Source: an uncultured Pelagibacteraceae bacterium | Lineage (GTDB): Bacteria > Pseudomonadota > Alphaproteobacteria > Pelagibacterales > Pelagibacteraceae | Assembly: GCA_902541315.1 (NCBI GenBank) | Contig: CACBQF010000004.1 | Location: 25,223-89,222, forward strand | Direction: 5' to 3' | Length of the DNA stretch: 64,000 nucleotides | Part shown: positions 59,546-64,000 of the stretch, in pieces | Numbering within the stretch: position 1 is the stretch's first letter | How the letters are laid out: every line of letters begins with the position of its first letter | Made by a program: the position numbers and the translations under genes | Notes under the pieces: generated by a model | The model's database searches: none | The model's input: the letters and a program-made list of their open reading frames with translations, nothing else | Told to the model about the DNA's origin: nothing

Positions 59546-61438
59546 ATGCCCAAGAAATTTAATGAAATATACCAAGAATCTATAAATAATCCTGAAAACT
59601 TTTGGAGACAAGCATCAGAAAACATCTTCTGGTTTAAGAAACCAACCAAAATTTTAAACAAATCAAATCCTCCTTTCTATAAATGGTACGAAGATGGTGT
59701 CACTAATACGTGTTATAACGCATTGGATTTTCACATTGATCAAGGAAAAGGAAGTAAAACCGCATTAATTTACGACAGTCCTATTACTGAAAATAAAAGC
59801 AAGTTCACTTATGAGGAATTAAGATCAAAAGTATCAAAATTTGCAGGAGCACTTAAAAATCAAGGGGTCAATAAAGGTGATCGGGTAATAATTTATATGC
59901 CCATGATACCTGAGGCTGTTATAGCAATGCTTGCTTGTGCAAGGATTGGAGCCATACACTCAGTGGTTTTTGGTGGATTTGCCTCAAACGAACTTGCAAG
60001 TAGAATTGACGACAGTAAAGCAAAACTTTTAGTAACCGCTTCCTGTGGTTTTGAGCCTGGAAGGACTGTTGAATACAAACCTTTAGTAGATGAAGCAATA
60101 AAACTTGCTAATCACAAAATTAGCAAAATGATTTTGTTCCAAAGAAAAGGTCATGAAGTCAAATTAAATGCTCCTGTAGAGATCAGCTGGGATGAAGCCC
60201 ATGCTAATGCTAAAGACACAGATTGTGTAGAAATGAATTCAAATGAATTTGCTTATATTCTTTACACATCAGGAACTACCGGAACTCCAAAGGGTATCGT
60301 TAGAGATATTGGGGGTCACATCGTTGCTTTAAAATGGACTATGAAAAATATTTATAACATTGATGAGGATGATATTTGGTGGTCAGCAAGTGATATTGGT
60401 TGGATAGTGGGTCACTCATATATTGTCTACGCTCCATTATTTAAAGGATGCACAACTGTGCTGTTTGAGGGTAAACCAGTTGGCACTCCTGATGCTGGGG
60501 CTTTTTGGAAAATTATTTCAGACTATAAAGTTAAATCATTATTCACGGCACCAACAGCTTTTAGAGCAATTAAGAAAGAAGATCCTGAGGGTAAATTTTT
60601 TTCTAAATATGACTTAAGCAAATTCGAAAGTCTTTTTTTAGCTGGTGAGCGTGCTGATCCTGATACAATTAAGTGGGCTGAAAATTTATTAAAAGTCCCA
60701 GTAATAGATCATTGGTGGCAGACTGAAACTAGTTGGGCGATCAGTTCAAATTGTACTGGAATTGAAATGATGGAAACCAAATATGGTTCGGCTTGTAAAG
60801 CAGTACCTGGCTATGATGTAAAAATTATTAAATCAGATCAAACTTTAGCTAAGCCAAATGAAATGGGAGATATAGTTGTAAAGCTCCCATTGCCCCCAGG
60901 TACATTCCCAACTCTTTGGAATGCTGATCAAAGATATAAAGAAAACTATATGTCAAATTATGATGGTTATTATCAAACTTATGATGCAGGTCATATTGAT
61001 GAAGATGGATATATATGGATCATGTCTAGAACAGATGACATAATTAATGTTGCGGGTCACAGATTGTCAACGGGAGCAATTGAAGAAGTTTTGTCTGAAC
61101 ATCAATCAGTAGCTGAATGTGCTGTTCTTGGAATAGCAGACAAATTAAAAGGACAATTGCCTATTGGCTTAGTTGTTTTAAAAGCAGGCGTTGATAAAAG
61201 TCATGAAGATATCTCAAAAGAGTGCATACAAATGGTCAGAGAGAAAATAGGTCCAGTTGCTGCATTTAAAATTGCTATAGTTATAAAAAGACTTCCTAAA
61301 ACTAGATCAGGTAAAATTTTAAGAGGAACAATTAGAAAGATTGCTGATAGAGAAGAGTATAAAATGCCTCCAACCATTGATGATCCAGCAATTTTAGATG
61401 AGATAAAAGCTGATCTAAAAAGTAATAATATTCTTTAA
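59546..61438 (+). CDS. prpE: Propionyl-CoA/acyl-CoA synthetase (PrpE-like, AMP-forming)
   Basis: YTSGTTGTPKGIVRDIGGH, TASCGFEPGRTVEYKPLVDEAI, PKTRSGKILRGTIRKIAD. Confidence 0.88.
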   Translation: MPKKFNEIYQESINNPENFWRQASENIFWFKKPTKILNKSNPPFYKWYEDGVTNTCYNALDFHIDQGKGSKTALIYDSPITENKSKFTYEELRSKVSKFAGALKNQGVNKGDRVIIYMPMIPEAVIAMLACARIGAIHSVVFGGFASNELASRIDDSKAKLLVTASCGFEPGRTVEYKPLVDEAIKLANHKISKMILFQRKGHEVKLNAPVEISWDEAHANAKDTDCVEMNSNEFAYILYTSGTTGTPKGIVRDIGGHIVALKWTMKNIYNIDEDDIWWSASDIGWIVGHSYIVYAPLFKGCTTVLFEGKPVGTPDAGAFWKIISDYKVKSLFTAPTAFRAIKKEDPEGKFFSKYDLSKFESLFLAGERADPDTIKWAENLLKVPVIDHWWQTETSWAISSNCTGIEMMETKYGSACKAVPGYDVKIIKSDQTLAKPNEMGDIVVKLPLPPGTFPTLWNADQRYKENYMSNYDGYYQTYDAGHIDEDGYIWIMSRTDDIINVAGHRLSTGAIEEVLSEHQSVAECAVLGIADKLKGQLPIGLVVLKAGVDKSHEDISKECIQMVREKIGPVAAFKIAIVIKRLPKTRSGKILRGTIRKIADREEYKMPPTIDDPAILDEIKADLKSNNIL

Positions 61439-61440
61439 TA

Positions 61441-61773
61441 GTGTTAAAAACATATTTATTCCTAGTTGGGGCAATTTTTTGTGAAGTTGCTGGGACAATG
61501 TTACTGCCAGTATCACAAAATTTTACAAAGTTTTTACCAACTTTTGCCCTAGCTGCATTTTATTTAACTGCATTTTATCTTCTAACATTTGTTGTAAACA
61601 AATTACCAATTGCAATAGTTTATGCCACCTGGAGTGGCCTTGGGATATTTACTATTGCAATACTAGGTTACATTTTTTTTAAACAAACCTTAGCTTGGCA
61701 GGCAATTATAGGGTTATTCTTAATTGTGATTGGCGTAATATTAGTTAATAGTTTTAATGGAAAGATTAGCTAA
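61441..61773 (+). CDS. Small multidrug resistance (SMR) family protein
   Basis: LFLVGAIFCEVAGTMLLPVSQNFT, IAIVYATWSGLGIFTIAILGYIFFKQ; 4 TM; GTG start. Confidence 0.9.
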   Translation: MLKTYLFLVGAIFCEVAGTMLLPVSQNFTKFLPTFALAAFYLTAFYLLTFVVNKLPIAIVYATWSGLGIFTIAILGYIFFKQTLAWQAIIGLFLIVIGVILVNSFNGKIS

Positions 61774-63073
61774 ACACTAAAGGATTTCCCTCAGGTTCAC
61801 CTAAAATTTTACCATCTTTCATTTTTATTTTTCCATCTATAATAGTTGCCATTGGCTTACCCTTAAATTCAAATCCATTGAAAGGCGACCATCCACATTT
61901 ACTCTCAATATTTTCATTTTTAATTTTAATTGTTCTATTCATATCCACCACAGTAAAATCAGCATCAAAACCTTCTTTAATAAATCCTTTATTCTTTATT
62001 CCAAAAATTTTAACTGGATTTTCACATACAAGATTAATTAATTGAGTTAACGATAATTTTCCATCATTTACATGGTTTAACATCACAGGCATCAAAGTTT
62101 GAACACCGGGCATTCCTGAGGGTGAATTGGGATATTCTTTTTCTTTATTAACTTTTAGATGTGGAGCATGATCTGACCCAATTGTATCGTTCAAATTATT
62201 TTTCACTGCATACCAAAATCTATCGTAATGAGATTTATCCCTTATAGGAGGATTCATTTGAGCGTATGTCCCAAGCTTGTCATAACAGTCTGGCGCATAA
62301 ATAGTTAAATGTTGGGGTGTAATTTCAAAAGTAATGTTTCCTTTATGCTGAGATAAAAAATCTATTTCTTGCTTTGTTGATATATGAAGTACGTGAGCTT
62401 TTTTGTTATATTTCTTTGCTATTCTAACAATTCTTCTTGTTGACGACATAGCACATTCCTCACTTCTCCAAACTGGATGTGTATGTACATCTCCATTTTT
62501 AATTAATTTCTTATTTACTTCTAAAATTGCTTCATCCTCTGAATGAACTGCTACAACTTTTGAGCTATTTTGGAAAACTTTATCAATATCTTTTTCATTA
62601 GCTACTAAGAGATTTCCAGTCGACGAACCAGCAAATAGTTTTATACCGCAGCACCCTTCTAAATTTTTTAATTCTGCTAATTGGCTGACGTTGTCAGCAG
62701 TTGCTCCAAAATAAAAAGCGTAATTGCAGTACATTCTATTTTTTGCAAGATCTAACTTTCTTTGAAATTCTTTTATGTTTGATGTTGGAGGGTTAGTATT
62801 CGGCATTTCAAAAACAGCTGTTATACCGCCTGCAACTGCGGCCCTACTTCCCGAATTTAGATCTTCAGTGTCAGTTGAACCCGGTTCTCTAAAATGAGTT
62901 TGGGTATCTATGCAACCAGGTAAAACAGTTTGGTTTTTTGCATCATATGATTCTTTTGCGTCTTCAGAAATATCGCCAATCTTTAAAATTTTACCATCTT
63001 TTACCGCAATATCCTTATTTTCTAATTGTCCGTTAATATAACATTGCCCATTTTTGATTATTAGATCTAACAT
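61766..63073 (-). CDS. pyrC: Dihydroorotase
   Basis: VLPGCIDTQTHFREPGSTDTEDLNSGSRAAVAGGITAVFEMPNTNPPT, GSDHAPH. Confidence 0.9.
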   Translation of the reverse strand: MLDLIIKNGQCYINGQLENKDIAVKDGKILKIGDISEDAKESYDAKNQTVLPGCIDTQTHFREPGSTDTEDLNSGSRAAVAGGITAVFEMPNTNPPTSNIKEFQRKLDLAKNRMYCNYAFYFGATADNVSQLAELKNLEGCCGIKLFAGSSTGNLLVANEKDIDKVFQNSSKVVAVHSEDEAILEVNKKLIKNGDVHTHPVWRSEECAMSSTRRIVRIAKKYNKKAHVLHISTKQEIDFLSQHKGNITFEITPQHLTIYAPDCYDKLGTYAQMNPPIRDKSHYDRFWYAVKNNLNDTIGSDHAPHLKVNKEKEYPNSPSGMPGVQTLMPVMLNHVNDGKLSLTQLINLVCENPVKIFGIKNKGFIKEGFDADFTVVDMNRTIKIKNENIESKCGWSPFNGFEFKGKPMATIIDGKIKMKDGKILGEPEGNPLVFS

Positions 63074-63116
63074 TTATGAAAAAAGTTATTATATTAAAAA
63101 TAGCTATCAATCAAAT

Positions 63117-64000
63117 ATGAATAACAGCGTTTTTATACTAAAAGAAAGATCAATACTCTACGTTAATGGCTCAGATTCTAAAAATTTTCTTCAAAATTTA
63201 ATAAGTAATGACATTAATAAAGTAAATGATAGTTCTAGTTGTTTTGCGTCTTTATTAACACCTCAGGGTAAATTTCTTTATGAATTTATAATTGTAAAAC
63301 ATAAATTAGGTTTTTTTATCGATTGTGAAAAATCTCAGTCAGAAGCGATATTTAAACAATTAAACATGTATAAACTCAGATCAAAAGTTGAGATATTGGA
63401 TTTGAGTAATGAATTTATTGTGGCGAGTTTTGGTTACGAAAAATATTTATCGATTGAAGGATCAAAAGACATATTGGGTTTTACTTTTAAATATAGGGAA
63501 GATCCTATTATTCTAGATCCTCGAAATAAAAATATAGGTGCACGCTTAATAATTAACTTAGAAAAGCTTTACTTATCATTAAAAAAACTGGATTTAAAAG
63601 ATGATAATATCGAAAAATATTACGCTCAAAGTCACAAATTAGGAATTGTTCCGAAATATTTAAATAAACTACAAAATAAATTATTTGGTATTGAGTGTAA
63701 TTATGCTGAGCTTAACGGAATTGATTTTAAAAAAGGATGTTTTGTAGGTCAGGAGAATACAGCAAGAATAAATTTAAAAAACAAACTATCAAAAAGATTA
63801 TTGCCTATTGAAATAATTGAGGGAAATTTATCAGAAGATGAAAAAGTTGTTAATAATGGCGTAGAGATAGGTAAAATATTAATTAATGAAAACTACCCTT
63901 TTGCACTAATAAAGTTTTTAGATAAAAATTTTGACAAAAATCAAGTATTTAAAAGTAAAAATGGAACCTTTAGAATTTTGGTACCTGACTGGTTAAATCT
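63117..64000 (+). CDS. ygfZ: YgfZ/GcvT-like folate-binding protein, 3' end outside window
   Basis: FLQNLISNDI, LLTPQGKFLYEF, KGCFVGQENTARI signature; frame open to window end (MNNSVFILKERSILYVNG...). Confidence 0.88.
   Translation, partial: MNNSVFILKERSILYVNGSDSKNFLQNLISNDINKVNDSSSCFASLLTPQGKFLYEFIIVKHKLGFFIDCEKSQSEAIFKQLNMYKLRSKVEILDLSNEFIVASFGYEKYLSIEGSKDILGFTFKYREDPIILDPRNKNIGARLIINLEKLYLSLKKLDLKDDNIEKYYAQSHKLGIVPKYLNKLQNKLFGIECNYAELNGIDFKKGCFVGQENTARINLKNKLSKRLLPIEIIEGNLSEDEKVVNNGVEIGKILINENYPFALIKFLDKNFDKNQVFKSKNGTFRILVPDWLN

Noticed and set aside
1-64000. CRISPR arrays, prophage, transposases, toxin-antitoxin or defence islands
   Set aside because: Looked for repeat-spacer periodicity, integrase/transposase motifs and defence-type gene clusters; none seen. 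Gene content is core metabolism.
1-64000. tRNA or rRNA genes in intergenic gaps
   Set aside because: The few gaps over 100 bp (4940-5043, 9310-9451, 31475-31587, 45108-45213, 47807-47940, 59332-59545) show no GTTCRANNC T-loop or cloverleaf pattern on reading by eye.

Overview
AT-rich, gene-dense alphaproteobacterial segment. Gene content and style match a streamlined marine SAR11/Pelagibacter-type chromosome: blue-type proteorhodopsin with ferredoxin/FNR, riboswitch-controlled gcvTHP, TRAP transporter, many EamA transporters, tiny intergenic spacers. I support about 67 protein-coding genes (2 run off the window ends), a tandem glycine riboswitch, several hairpin/terminator-like elements and candidate SOS operators. 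I saw no tRNA/rRNA genes, CRISPR arrays, IS elements, prophage or clear pseudogenes. Most of the window is core metabolism. The items most worth a second look are: (i) two abutting palindromes in the proteorhodopsin leader and a strong hairpin plus U-tract between proteorhodopsin and ferredoxin; (ii) two unlisted, overlapping tiny membrane-peptide ORFs behind dksA; (iii) a possible glycine-riboswitch operon running from gcvTHP into a lipid-modification cassette (FAD oxidase/DUF1365/CFA-synthase-like/DUF3833); (iv) an IMP dehydrogenase without its CBS (Bateman) module; (v) EamA transporters translationally coupled to both glutathione synthesis and 5-oxoprolinase genes; (vi) convergent gene pairs whose stop codons overlap. 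Nothing was searched against databases. Family names come from recognised motifs in the translations.
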